Source of the DNA: Prevotella sp. P6B1
GTDB lineage: Bacteria; Bacteroidota; Bacteroidia; Bacteroidales; Bacteroidaceae
Assembly: GCF_000702825.1 (NCBI RefSeq)
Contig: NZ_JNKF01000011.1
Span: 372,001-436,000, forward strand
DNA length: 64,000 nucleotides
Reading direction: 5' to 3'
Positions 34,593 to 42,136 of this stretch are shown piece after piece (the stretch's first letter is position 1; each line of letters starts with the position of its first letter). The translations under genes and the position numbers were made by a program. Under the pieces are notes generated by a model, which searched no databases, was not told where the DNA came from, and saw only the letters and a list, made by a program, of their open reading frames with translations.

Positions 34593-35204
34593 ATGATTAG
34601 CAGTGTAATAAAGAAATGTCTATTGGGGATATTTTTATTAATTCCTAATGTAGCATTTTCCCAATATATTGGAGTCAGCTATTACTATGATGGCGTTTGG
34701 AACGGTTGGGATGGAACTCAATGGAATGAGTATGATTTGTATGGATCTAGGCATGGATTCCGCGTATATAAACATGGGGAACGTTCTGCTGACTTTTTCT
34801 TTCGTTTTTGGATTACTGATTATACAGTTCCAGAGAAGAAAGATATAAAAACTCATTATAAGACTAATACGAAATGGATTTATGACGGATATGTGGAGTA
34901 TTATGTATGTGATGTGTACCCTACATTCGAGGATTGTTTAAGAGAGCTTGGCAGACCCTTATATAAAGAAGATACACAGTGGTCTTCCTATCAAGAAAAA
35001 TTAGCATTAGTTAAAGCTAAAAATATACGGAAAAACGGCTATTTCAATCCTATTGGATATAAAAAGGTTACAAAGCCTGCAACTATATGGATTATGCCTT
35101 ATAAAAAATACCCAAGGATATACAATATATTCTTTGATGGTGTAGGTTATGCAATAGATTTGGGTATTGCTGACGAGTATTATGGAAAATATAATCCAAA
35201 CTAA
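34593..35204 (+). CDS. Exported aromatic-rich protein of unknown function (island cargo)
   Basis: 203 residues with a signal peptide (MISSVIKKCLLGIFLLIPNVAFSQ). The mature protein is rich in Tyr, Trp and Gly (YIGVSYYYDGVWNGWDGTQW, SADFFFRFWITDY) and ends in Tyr/Lys-rich beta-like stretches (ATIWIMPYKKYPRIYNIFFDG). Its strand pattern suggests a beta-barrel or lipocalin-like fold, but this is a guess from periodicity. It follows the preceding exported protein gene by 8 bases. No known family recognised. Confidence 0.75.
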   Translation: MISSVIKKCLLGIFLLIPNVAFSQYIGVSYYYDGVWNGWDGTQWNEYDLYGSRHGFRVYKHGERSADFFFRFWITDYTVPEKKDIKTHYKTNTKWIYDGYVEYYVCDVYPTFEDCLRELGRPLYKEDTQWSSYQEKLALVKAKNIRKNGYFNPIGYKKVTKPATIWIMPYKKYPRIYNIFFDGVGYAIDLGIADEYYGKYNPN

Positions 35205-35226
35205 AGAACAACTAAGTTGTTAAAAC

Positions 35227-35850
35227 ATGAACGAGTTCACACCTAAGTTGTACGGAGTAAAGCGAATTAATAACTTTTTCGCTGTAGAAGCTACAAGTCC
35301 GTTTGGCGACATGTCAAAATATAATTTTGTCCTTAAAGATTGCCTATCTGCTAGCCAAAATGGTAATGATGGATATAGAGCGGACGTTATGGCTGAAGTT
35401 TGTGGTGATGTTTACCTTAATGGATGGAAATTAGATTTCCTTAGTTTTCCTGGCAATTGGTATGGACAATGGTCTTACTATAATATCATAGACAAGTTTG
35501 GTTGTGCATATAGAAATAAAGAAAGTGCAACAAAACAGATGTGGTATAACAGGCAACCAGAAGTTATGATAAGGGAAACACTTTTGGAACTATTGAAGTT
35601 CACAGAACAAAACCATTCCACCAAATTCAGGAATATTATTGATGGTTTTTATGTTCCTACTTATGAAGTGACAACAGATAAGTATTTTGAACTATCTGAT
35701 ACGATTTCACAATATATCAAAGACTATCAAGACGTTGTTGATTTACTTAAAGAAGAAAATGCTTCTTCAGATATGTTTGAACGTTTAAAAGAAGGATTTG
35801 ATACACAGATTAAGAAGTGCTTCCCGTTTAGAATAAAAACAGAGAAATAA
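35227..35850 (+). CDS. Unrecognised cytoplasmic protein (island cargo)
   Basis: 207 residues without a signal peptide. It starts MNEFTPKLYGVKRINNFFAVEATSPFGDM and has an alpha/beta pattern in the first half (DVYLNGWKLDFLSFPGNWY) and long helices in the second (MIRETLLELLKFTEQNHS, LSDTISQYIKDYQDVVDLLKEEN). It lies 22 bases after the secreted pair. Soluble, acidic-to-neutral proteins in such a position can be immunity or regulatory partners; this is only a contextual guess. Confidence 0.7.
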   Translation: MNEFTPKLYGVKRINNFFAVEATSPFGDMSKYNFVLKDCLSASQNGNDGYRADVMAEVCGDVYLNGWKLDFLSFPGNWYGQWSYYNIIDKFGCAYRNKESATKQMWYNRQPEVMIRETLLELLKFTEQNHSTKFRNIIDGFYVPTYEVTTDKYFELSDTISQYIKDYQDVVDLLKEENASSDMFERLKEGFDTQIKKCFPFRIKTEK

Positions 35851-35921
35851 AGTCTTTCTTCGTCAGTGTTGACAAAGTACTGCATATATATAGAAAAGAA
35901 ATAACTTTTAAATTGGGTTTT

Positions 35922-36122
35922 ATGTTTAGCGATATGTATTCTATGTGCTGTAATTGCTCTAATTGCTATAAACAATATGGTCAGTATTGGTGCCGTTTCT
36001 GGGGAGGTGTAACGGATGCGGACAGTAGTTGTCAGTATCATAATAGAGACAAATCAGAAGTAGAGGAAGAGGAAAAAGTTAGGATTTGGAAAGATCCTGC
36101 CCTTGAAGAATGGGGACTATAG
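35922..36122 (+). CDS. Cysteine-rich small protein (island)
   Basis: 66 residues from ATG at 35922 (the frame can be opened by TTG 9 bases earlier). The N-terminal half is dense in Cys: CCNCSNCYKQYGQYWC and SSCQYH, a spacing that could hold one zinc. The C-terminal half is acidic (EVEEEEKVRIWKDPALEEW). It may be a short zinc-ribbon-like protein, or the 5' remains of a longer gene, since protein-like reading continues in other frames just downstream (36096-36220). Confidence 0.5.
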   Translation: MFSDMYSMCCNCSNCYKQYGQYWCRFWGGVTDADSSCQYHNRDKSEVEEEEKVRIWKDPALEEWGL

Positions 36123-36220
36123 AGGAACAGACATGACCTATAACAAGGGGCAGGAACGATGTGTACGGTATCACATGGTATGCTCCTTCTGAGGTTAATC
36201 CAGATTGTATCTATGATTAG
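36096..36220 (+). pseudogene. Possible frameshifted gene remnant
   Basis: After the Cys-rich frame ends at 36122, protein-like sequence appears in the next frames: DYRGTDMTYNKGQE around 36117-36157, then NDVYGITWYAPSEVNPDCIYD ending at a TAG at 36218-36220, with no start codon of its own. The chain of three frames suggests one or two old frameshifts in a gene that once continued from the Cys-rich protein. Composition alone supports this; no homologue was compared. Confidence 0.3.
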
Positions 36221-36244
36221 AATTAAATAGGGAGAAATACGATT

Positions 36245-36727
36245 ATGAGAAAAGATAATTTTCATACAAGAGATTTGTTTATCGAAACTTTGGTTAAGTT
36301 GGGAGGCGAATATCTAATAAGGAGTGAGGTTAGCACTGAGTATGACATAAAATTCAAATACTCAGAATGCAATTTCATGGCTAACGTAACAAACGATAGC
36401 AATGACGTTGTTATATGGTACCCCAACTGGTATAGCATAGATTTGGGTGATGACGAAACTTGCGAATATGTGAAGAATCTTGTTAATGACCTAAATTATG
36501 TTTGTAAGTCTAAGTTCTTCTATACAACACATAAAGATGACAATCTGCTACGACTCCATAGTAGTATATCATTCCAACTGCTACCAAACATCCCAAATAT
36601 AGAGGAATATGTATCAGGGAAACTAAACCAAATTATCTCTGACCAACAATGGCTCATTCAGAAGATGGAAAGCCTGATAGAACAGGTGTTGTTATCGGTT
36701 GAGCACGATTATGAAGATGCGAGTTGA
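36245..36727 (+). CDS. Unrecognised protein, perhaps YbjN/chaperone-like fold
   Basis: 160 residues, acidic, soluble. The layout is helix (TRDLFIETLVKLGGEY), three or four strands (YDIKFKYSECNFMANVTND, DVVIWYPNWYSIDL), helix (CEYVKNLVNDLNYVCKS), strands and a long C-terminal helix. This helix-strand-helix order recalls YbjN or type-III-chaperone-like domains, often found among immunity or regulator proteins, but no diagnostic residues exist. It precedes the HAD gene by 6 bases and is surely co-transcribed with it. Confidence 0.68.
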   Translation: MRKDNFHTRDLFIETLVKLGGEYLIRSEVSTEYDIKFKYSECNFMANVTNDSNDVVIWYPNWYSIDLGDDETCEYVKNLVNDLNYVCKSKFFYTTHKDDNLLRLHSSISFQLLPNIPNIEEYVSGKLNQIISDQQWLIQKMESLIEQVLLSVEHDYEDAS

Positions 36728-36733
36728 AAACAA

Positions 36734-37201
36734 ATGAAGATTATCTTTCTCGACTTTGATGGTGTGTTGGATACGGAATATTACGACCACATACTCAGTG
36801 AAGCAGGTAAGCCTATAGCTGATGAATATGGCTTGCTTTTTGATCCAGAGTGTGTAAAGAATCTCAAATATATCATTGATAATACAGGCGCTGATATTGT
36901 CATTTCATCAACATGGAAGGACGATATGAGTTATAAGGAAATCCTAGACATATGGAAATACAGAGGGCTGCCTGGTTTTGTGACAGATGTAACACCAACT
37001 ACAGCACAACACAATCGTGGTGATGAGATTGACGCATGGCTTAAAGAATGTCCTACAGAGTGTAATTATATAATCATCGATGATTTAGAAGCCTATAACT
37101 TTAATGAGCACCAAATCCCGAGATTTCTGATAGTTAATCCGCTCTTTGGACTTGACGAATATACAGCTGAAAGAGCAATAAGAATACTTAATGGCTTATA
37201 G
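36734..37201 (+). CDS. HAD-superfamily protein (Swiss-army-knife RNA repair-like HAD)
   Basis: 155 residues. It holds all HAD phosphatase motifs: IIFLDFDGVLD (motif I, nucleophile Asp about residue 7 and DxD), IVISSTWKDD (motif II Ser/Thr, about 57), a basic residue in the cap-free middle, and YIIIDDLEAYN (motif IV DD, about 118). The WK and small size without a cap match the HAD_SAK-type domains, which include proteins tied to RNA repair and also phosphatases of nucleotides or sugars. Activity here is unknown. It closes the cargo block; a 356-base gap with a terminator follows. Confidence 0.82.
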   Translation: MKIIFLDFDGVLDTEYYDHILSEAGKPIADEYGLLFDPECVKNLKYIIDNTGADIVISSTWKDDMSYKEILDIWKYRGLPGFVTDVTPTTAQHNRGDEIDAWLKECPTECNYIIIDDLEAYNFNEHQIPRFLIVNPLFGLDEYTAERAIRILNGL

Positions 37202-37557
37202 GCGGCACGTTAAACGAGAAAATGGACTTTAGGACATTCTTATACATGTTCTCAGAGAAAGTGCAGTTTTCCTTTGAATCGTCAAAATAAACACATAAAT
37301 TCGTATCAGAAGTTTTGAGATAAGTACAGTATATAAGAGGTGAATCAACATATACTTTCTAAGTCCGAGAAAGGGCAAGGGAAGACAAGTAAAGGATGCA
37401 GATTGATGTGTCCTTTCTTTTTGGATTCAAATGTAACCATATTCAGCAAATTATACTCTTTATCATAAGAATCTAAATGTCAGTTACATAACCTCGATTC
37501 TGTAATTCCAAGATTATCAGTATTTGCCGAGATAAGACACGTTTCACCTCTTATTTA
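37202..37557. other. Intergenic region upstream of the helicase-like gene
   Basis: No gene. It holds the terminator of the cargo block (37391-37422) and two inverted copies of an ATAAGAGGTGAA motif (37333-37344 and 37543-37554 as the complement). A further copy of ATAAGAGG lies just after the helicase-like gene (complement at 39412). This could be a control or replication region. No consensus promoter is seen. Confidence 0.5.
37391..37422 (+). terminator. Rho-independent terminator of the cargo block
   Basis: AAAGGATGCA (37391-37400), loop GATTGA, TGTGTCCTTT (37407-37416), two G-U pairs, then CTTTTT. Confidence 0.8.
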
Positions 37558-37563
37558 TTGGAT

Positions 37564-39408
37564 ATGAAAAGAGGAATTATAATTAATTCAGCAGATGGGT
37601 ACTTACACATGAATGACTTACCCCATAACTGCATTTTTAACAAGGTTGTAACGGGATGCGGAGGCACAACCGTTACATTACAGAATGACGAAGATTACAT
37701 TATTGCAGTTCCTACAACGGAACTCATCATTAACAAGATTGGCAGACCCGACGCTGGCATTGGAACAGTGAAATTCCATGATGGAACAAGCAGACAAGTC
37801 TTTGGATTACATGGAAGATATAGCATTGGCATTGAAAGAGATTTGATGGAATATGTTGCCAATAGCGACCCGAAGAAGATAATATGCACATACGACAAGT
37901 TACCAAAACTATGCGAACTTATAAATCCAAAACGATACAGATTGTTGGTTGACGAGTATCACAGACTATTGAAGGATTATTCGTACCGTGAACGCGCTAT
38001 AGATGGAGTATTGGATTATTTCAGGCGCTTCAGATCATTCTGTTTTATGTCAGCTACACCGATACAACCGTTGTTCAAGCCTTCATGCCTTGAAGATGTT
38101 GAATATGTTGAAGCAGAATGGCAGGACAAAGAGAAGATGAGGGTGAAGTTATTACAGACCAACAAACCTTATACAATGGCGGCGAATATCATAAACAAGT
38201 ATCTTCTAAATGGATATGTCACTGTAGATGGCATTAAAAGCCACGAAGCCTATTTCTTTATAAATAGTGTGACTGACATTGTGGCTATTTTAGAGCACTG
38301 CCACCTTAGTAATGATGACGTGCGTATTATATGCGCAAACAATGAAGAAAATGAGAAGAAACTCAAAGGCTACAAGATAAGCAGCAGTTTGTCCGATAGC
38401 AAACGATTCAACTTCATTACGTCAAAGTCTTTTGAGGGCGCAGACTATTATAGCGATACGGGATTATGTTTTGTGGTCAGCAGTGCTTCAAATAAACACA
38501 CGTTGGCAAGTATTGACACAGATATTCCACAAATCGCTGGTCGCATACGCACAAAATCCAATCCATTCCGAAATAAGTTGATTCATATTTTCAACACCAA
38601 TCACAGGAAACTGAATCTTGATGTGTCATTTGAAGAAATGAAAGAGATTACAGAGCAATCGCTATCAAAAGCCAGAGATACAATAGATTATTTCAACGAT
38701 GCGCCAGCCAATGTAAAAGACCATTTGAGGGATAACATTAGACACGACCTCAACAGCCTATATATGAGTTACGACAAGGCGAACGACCGATTTGAACTGA
38801 ATGACCGATTACCCAAATTAGAACTCTACAATTATATGGTCAATATGGAAATATACAAAAACGGACTCAGCGTTGCAAAAGGCTATGAAGGAAATGGCAT
38901 AGAAACAACCAAATATAATTATCAAAAAGTCACAGAGAATCTGGAATTTTCAGCTAAGAAGCCATCGTTCAAAGAGTTGTTTCTTAAATATGTAGACTTA
39001 ATGGAAAACCACCCCTATTCACCATCCATTATGACAATGGAAAAGAACGAGCCACTATTACGGGAAGCATACATAAAACTTGGAGCAGACAAAGTGAAGT
39101 CATTACGATACACAAAGAAAGCCATTCAGGACGCTTTAATCAGCATAGGAAGCACAGAGGATGCAGAACAAAAAGTAGCCCAAATCATAGTAAAAAATAT
39201 TCCTACAGGCGATCCCATAAAAGTAGCAAAAGCCAATCAGATAATAGCAGACGCATATACTAAAGCTGGCGTTAGACACACTGCCAAAGCCAAAGATTTG
39301 CATAAATGGTTTGAGTGTTCAGACCCTAAAAGTAAGCGTGTTGGTGGCAGGGTCGTTAAATGCGTAGATATTTACAGAGCAAAGTACATTTTCAAAGATG
39401 AAGCATAA
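37564..39408 (+). CDS. SF2 helicase-like replication protein with degenerate Walker A
   Basis: 614 residues from ATG at 37564. Helicase motifs appear in order: a Walker A-like VVTGCGGTTVTL (about residue 31), where the usual Lys is replaced by Gly, YRLLVDEYHRLL (DExH, about 126), RSFCFMSATPI (motif III, about 155), and DIPQIAGRIRTKSNPF (motif VI, about 325). The C-terminal 200 residues contain a helical part and an end domain (KAKDLHKWFECSDP, RVGGRVVKCVDIYRAKYIF) typical of phage and transposon helicases in Bacteroidota. A Lys-less Walker A of this TGCGxTT type recurs in such elements as I recall them. Likely a replication or origin-binding protein of the island; ATPase activity cannot be assumed. 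Confidence 0.75.
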   Translation: MKRGIIINSADGYLHMNDLPHNCIFNKVVTGCGGTTVTLQNDEDYIIAVPTTELIINKIGRPDAGIGTVKFHDGTSRQVFGLHGRYSIGIERDLMEYVANSDPKKIICTYDKLPKLCELINPKRYRLLVDEYHRLLKDYSYRERAIDGVLDYFRRFRSFCFMSATPIQPLFKPSCLEDVEYVEAEWQDKEKMRVKLLQTNKPYTMAANIINKYLLNGYVTVDGIKSHEAYFFINSVTDIVAILEHCHLSNDDVRIICANNEENEKKLKGYKISSSLSDSKRFNFITSKSFEGADYYSDTGLCFVVSSASNKHTLASIDTDIPQIAGRIRTKSNPFRNKLIHIFNTNHRKLNLDVSFEEMKEITEQSLSKARDTIDYFNDAPANVKDHLRDNIRHDLNSLYMSYDKANDRFELNDRLPKLELYNYMVNMEIYKNGLSVAKGYEGNGIETTKYNYQKVTENLEFSAKKPSFKELFLKYVDLMENHPYSPSIMTMEKNEPLLREAYIKLGADKVKSLRYTKKAIQDALISIGSTEDAEQKVAQIIVKNIPTGDPIKVAKANQIIADAYTKAGVRHTAKAKDLHKWFECSDPKSKRVGGRVVKCVDIYRAKYIFKDEA

Positions 39409-39429
39409 TAACCTCTTATATACGATAAC

Positions 39430-39600
39430 ATGAACGATTTATAGGTACTTGTAAACGAATCAAATAGCCTTTTTGAAATCCTATCTAAGCAAGGAAAGAA
39501 AGGCACAAATGAAAACATAGAATTATTAAAAGAAGAACTTGAACAACATGGCATAGATTATTCATACATTCCAACAAAGACATTATTTAAGAAACTACCT
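39430..39600 (+). pseudogene. Interrupted 5' part of the HNH endonuclease gene
   Basis: From ATG 39430 the frame reads M-N-D-L, then TAG (39442-39444), then VLVNESNSLFEILSKQG and, further on, LLKEELEQHGIDYSYI, running without another stop into the HNH gene. These residues fit the N-terminal domain that normally precedes this HNH type (S-N-S-x-x-E-x-L..., L-x-x-x-G-I-D). So coding continues upstream of the first usable start (TTG 39601), and the TAG is a real interruption unless read through. Confidence 0.65.
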
Positions 39601-40122
39601 TTGGAAGAAATACTTATAGAAGACAGTAACTACGATTCTTCCAAATTAAAGAAAAGGCTTATTGAAGCAGGTCTAAAAGAGGATCGTTGCGAAGAGTGTG
39701 GTATCGGTAATGAATGGAATGGCAAACCACTAACATTACAAGTCCATCATATAAACGGGAATCACAGAGATAACAGGATTGAAAACCTACAAATTCTATG
39801 TCCGAATTGTCATAGCCAGACGGATAACTATGGAAGTAAAAATATAAAGAAACATAATCACTGTGCTGATTGTGGAAAAGAGATTGCTTTGGGTTCTACA
39901 TGGTGTCCTAAATGTGCAGCAAAGCATCATCGAGTTTACAAAGTCGATATTGACAAGAGACCTACCAAGAAAGAACTTTTAGAACTAATAAAAACAAAGC
40001 CCTTTACAGAAATTGGTAGAATGTATGGTGTTACAGATAATACTATTAGGAAATGGTGCAAGAATATGGGATTACCATCTACTAAGAAAGAGTTGCTAAT
40101 CATATATTCAGAACAGCCATAA
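39601..40122 (+). CDS. HNH endonuclease, N-terminally interrupted
   Basis: 173 residues from TTG 39601, the first start codon after an in-frame TAG at 39442. The nuclease core is complete: CEECG (zinc Cys pair), LQVHHINGNHRDNRIENL with the catalytic His pair, and LCPNCHSQTDNYGS. A second zinc ribbon (CADCG ... CPKC) and a C-terminal helix-turn-helix (RMYGVTDNTIRKWCKNMG) follow, as in homing-type and phage HNH proteins. The preceding N-terminal domain is encoded upstream but cut by the TAG, so the full-length protein is probably not made. A terminator follows the stop. It may serve as a homing or packaging-type nuclease in the island. Confidence 0.78.
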   Translation: MEEILIEDSNYDSSKLKKRLIEAGLKEDRCEECGIGNEWNGKPLTLQVHHINGNHRDNRIENLQILCPNCHSQTDNYGSKNIKKHNHCADCGKEIALGSTWCPKCAAKHHRVYKVDIDKRPTKKELLELIKTKPFTEIGRMYGVTDNTIRKWCKNMGLPSTKKELLIIYSEQP

Positions 40123-40137
40123 ATTATGGATTATTAC

Positions 40138-40181
40138 AAAACGGGAGAAAGGTAATTCTTTTCTTCCGTTTTTTGTTTTTT
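40138..40181 (+). terminator. Rho-independent terminator after the HNH gene
   Basis: AAAACGGGAGAA (40138-40149) pairs with TTCTTCCGTTTT (40161-40172) with one G-U pair, followed by T-rich sequence. It ends the last island gene. Confidence 0.82.
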
Positions 40182-40244
40182 AACGTGGAGCATACTTAAA
40201 TAGTCGAATAAAATGTTTAATTTTACAACCGAAAAGCAAGAGTA

Positions 40245-40273
40245 ATTGACTAATAGTTTACCTATAGTTGACC
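40245..40273 (+). repeat. Right arm-type repeats of the integrase
   Basis: ATTGACT at 40245, GTTTACC at 40256 and GTTGACC at 40267, 11 bases apart. They share period, number and orientation with the left set at 29547-29575 and sit 66 bases before attR. Confidence 0.72.
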
Positions 40274-40338
40274 TTTAGCTTATAAGAGAGTTCTATAACA
40301 TGCTGATAATGAGACTACAACAATATATTAAGGATATA

Positions 40339-40383
40339 GCCTTCTAAGCAGTAGGTCTTGGGTTCGAGCCCCAACGGAATCAC
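40339..40383 (+). repeat. attR: distal attachment repeat
   Basis: Perfect 45-base copy of 29351-29395 (3' half of tRNA-Arg). It lacks the tRNA 5' half, so it marks the island end, not a second gene. Confidence 0.95.
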
Positions 40384-40437
40384 GATAAAGCACAAGAAAA
40401 GCAGGCCAAGTGGTCTGCTTTCTTTGTTTCTATATTA

Positions 40438-41130
40438 TCAATCTATCTTTCCTGATCCCAGAGCTTTGTCTATGACTAAGAAAAATGAAAAAGGATCATC
40501 TTTTAGTTTGTCCTTATGGATGGATCTGACATAATTCTTGATGATAGAATAGCTCTCGAACTCATCACATAGTGTCGCTCTGCGTTTTTCTGTTAGTTTT
40601 TTCCCTTTTCTAAATAATGCTTTAGCATACTGCATATCGGGTGTCTTATATAAGTAGAAATCACCTGAAAATAAGTCCCATGCATCATAGATAGTGACAT
40701 TTTTGCTTTGATAAAGCACATAGCACATACTGGGATAACCGTATTCCATAGGAGTTTCGTTGCCATAGTAATAATAGACTGGAACAGCGTGGCTAACCAA
40801 TACCTCATCAGGTTCAGTATCAAACCATATATACATACTATCTATGTCTTTAGTGGCATGACTTCTGTTTTTACTGAATAAACCATCCAGATTATTTAAC
40901 ACAACTGTTTCATCATAAACACATACGGTATTATGCCCATTCCTGATATATCCACTATCGGTAGTTCCATCTTTCAACCAAACCTTTGCATGCCAGGAGT
41001 TCTTTATTATTTTCTCCTTTTGTGCAAATGAAACAATAGACATCATGATGGCGAGCATAAAAACGATCAACCTTGACTGTTTGAAATTAGCTATATTATA
41101 AGCACCTTTAAATACTTTTATTTGTTTCAT
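40438..41130 (-). CDS. Exported protein of unknown function
   Basis: 230 residues. A 37-residue N-terminal region ends in a hydrophobic helix and SFAQ, which looks like a signal peptide with a long basic n-region (internal starts exist). The mature part begins with KNSWHAKVWLKDGTTDSGYI, resembling a small beta-rich domain of periplasmic proteins. The middle is Tyr-rich (VPVYYYYGNETPMEYGYPSM). It overlaps the hydrolase gene upstream by 4 bases and is the last gene of the ilv operon; the 3' end is 55 bases from the island border. Not recognised. Confidence 0.72.
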   Translation of the reverse strand: MKQIKVFKGAYNIANFKQSRLIVFMLAIMMSIVSFAQKEKIIKNSWHAKVWLKDGTTDSGYIRNGHNTVCVYDETVVLNNLDGLFSKNRSHATKDIDSMYIWFDTEPDEVLVSHAVPVYYYYGNETPMEYGYPSMCYVLYQSKNVTIYDAWDLFSGDFYLYKTPDMQYAKALFRKGKKLTEKRRATLCDEFESYSIIKNYVRSIHKDKLKDDPFSFFLVIDKALGSGKID

Positions 41131-41726
41131 CTATAATCCAAGTTAGTTATGAGTTTCTCAATCAGTGGTACATACCATATTCTGGTTTCCTGTTCAGTAG
41201 GCGTATGGGCACCTGGGAAATGAAACGAGTACTTATAGTGCTCGAGGAATAGCGGCTCAAAATGGGCTAAAGTGTCCTGCTCGCCGAACAGTCCCCAGAT
41301 ACGCTCTTGATCAAATGAATTGCAGCAGCTAAACTGATGAACTTCCAACTCCGCAAATTCATTGATAAGTGTTTCATCAATAATGAAATCCTGATGGCCG
41401 TCTGCACGTGGCGATTTATACCTCTGGGCTCCGATTCTGGATTGCAGGAAATCAGTCATCTTGAAATGAGGATTGCCAAGCAATGCGGGAATACCTATGA
41501 TTGGCGCAATCATCTGGGCATAGAAGGAGCCACAACTGTTGCCAACGATAACGTCTGGCTGTTCACGATTGCAAAGATCGCGAATAAAAGCCAAAGCTTC
41601 TTTTGGATGCAGGGGCAAATCAGGTGTCAAGACAACTGCTTTACCATCAAAGGCTTCTTTTAACGCTTTTGCGGGTACACATTGGCCACTGGCATAAAAG
41701 CCGTGAAGGAAGAGTATTTTATGCAT
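41127..41726 (-). CDS. UPF0227/YqiA-type alpha/beta hydrolase
   Basis: 199 residues. MHKILFLHGFYASG opens the fold, the nucleophile elbow is VGNSCGSFYAQ (Ser in G-N-S-C-G, about residue 63), a catalytic Asp is likely in GLFGEQDT (about 148), and His in FHFPGAHTPT (about 173). The order matches YqiA/YcfP-type esterases, which act on short thioesters or esters, with no lid. It sits 3 bases after the thioesterase gene and overlaps the next gene by 4, so it is part of the ilv-thioesterase operon. The exact substrate is unknown. Confidence 0.87.
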   Translation of the reverse strand: MHKILFLHGFYASGQCVPAKALKEAFDGKAVVLTPDLPLHPKEALAFIRDLCNREQPDVIVGNSCGSFYAQMIAPIIGIPALLGNPHFKMTDFLQSRIGAQRYKSPRADGHQDFIIDETLINEFAELEVHQFSCCNSFDQERIWGLFGEQDTLAHFEPLFLEHYKYSFHFPGAHTPTEQETRIWYVPLIEKLITNLDYR

Positions 41727-41729
41727 TGC

Positions 41730-42134
41730 TTATTCTTTAGGAAGCGGCATTGACTTACGGTAACCCATACCTGTAACGTGACAAATCAGTGTATTATCTT
41801 GATTTGTGACGCGTACTTCAACAGAAGGGATCTTGTGGTGCTCAGCCACGAAGATGGCTTCCGCGCAAAGATGGTCACCTTCTTTGGCACTTGTTACAAA
41901 CATAATGTTGTTTGAAATGCCGAAGGTAAGCTCTCCATTTTGGTTCAACAACGCAGCGATAGCGAGGTCGGCTAAAGTAAAAAGAGCGCCTCCTTGGCAC
42001 ACATGACCACCATTAAGATGTTCGGATGTGACAATCATCTCTACTACGGCGTGATGCTTGTCTACTTCAACAATCTTACAGCCAGCATTAGCTGCAAAAT
42101 GGTCGGTTTCATTCAGTATTTCTTTGATGTCCAT
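41730..42134 (-). CDS. PaaI-like hotdog thioesterase
   Basis: 134 residues from the ATG at 42134 (MDIKEILNETDHFAANAG), chosen over an upstream frame that reads into the preceding gene. The hotdog core contains HLNGGHVCQGGALFTLADLAIAALL, where the Asp of the TLAD helix and the N-G-G-H turn are the usual PaaI catalytic elements, followed by SAKEGDHLCAEA. Such enzymes hydrolyse acyl- or phenylacetyl-CoA. The gap to the acyl-ACP thioesterase gene is 2 bases; two thioesterases in a row in a branched-chain amino acid operon is notable. Confidence 0.88.
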   Translation of the reverse strand: MDIKEILNETDHFAANAGCKIVEVDKHHAVVEMIVTSEHLNGGHVCQGGALFTLADLAIAALLNQNGELTFGISNNIMFVTSAKEGDHLCAEAIFVAEHHKIPSVEVRVTNQDNTLICHVTGMGYRKSMPLPKE

Positions 42135-42136
42135 TT

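Larger units (their letters stand above)
29351..40383 (+). mobile_element. Integrative island in tRNA-Arg(TCT), about 11.0 kb
   Basis: Bounded by 45-bp perfect direct repeats of the tRNA-Arg 3' half. A tyrosine integrase gene is next to the intact tRNA, as in classical tRNA-targeted islands. The island is visibly more AT-rich than the host DNA on both sides. It carries DUF3871, helicase-like, HNH and HAD proteins and several unknowns. No relaxase, type IV secretion gene, capsid or terminase is recognisable, so it may be mobilised by another element or be a satellite. Both ends carry matching triple 11-bp-phased repeats. Confidence 0.93.

Noticed and set aside
39430..39600. TAG read as a sense codon in the island
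   Set aside because: Several island genes end in TAG (33611, 36122, 37201), so general recoding is unlikely.
40321..40383. Second tRNA-Arg gene
   Set aside because: Only the 3' half from the anticodon loop onward is present; it is the attR copy.
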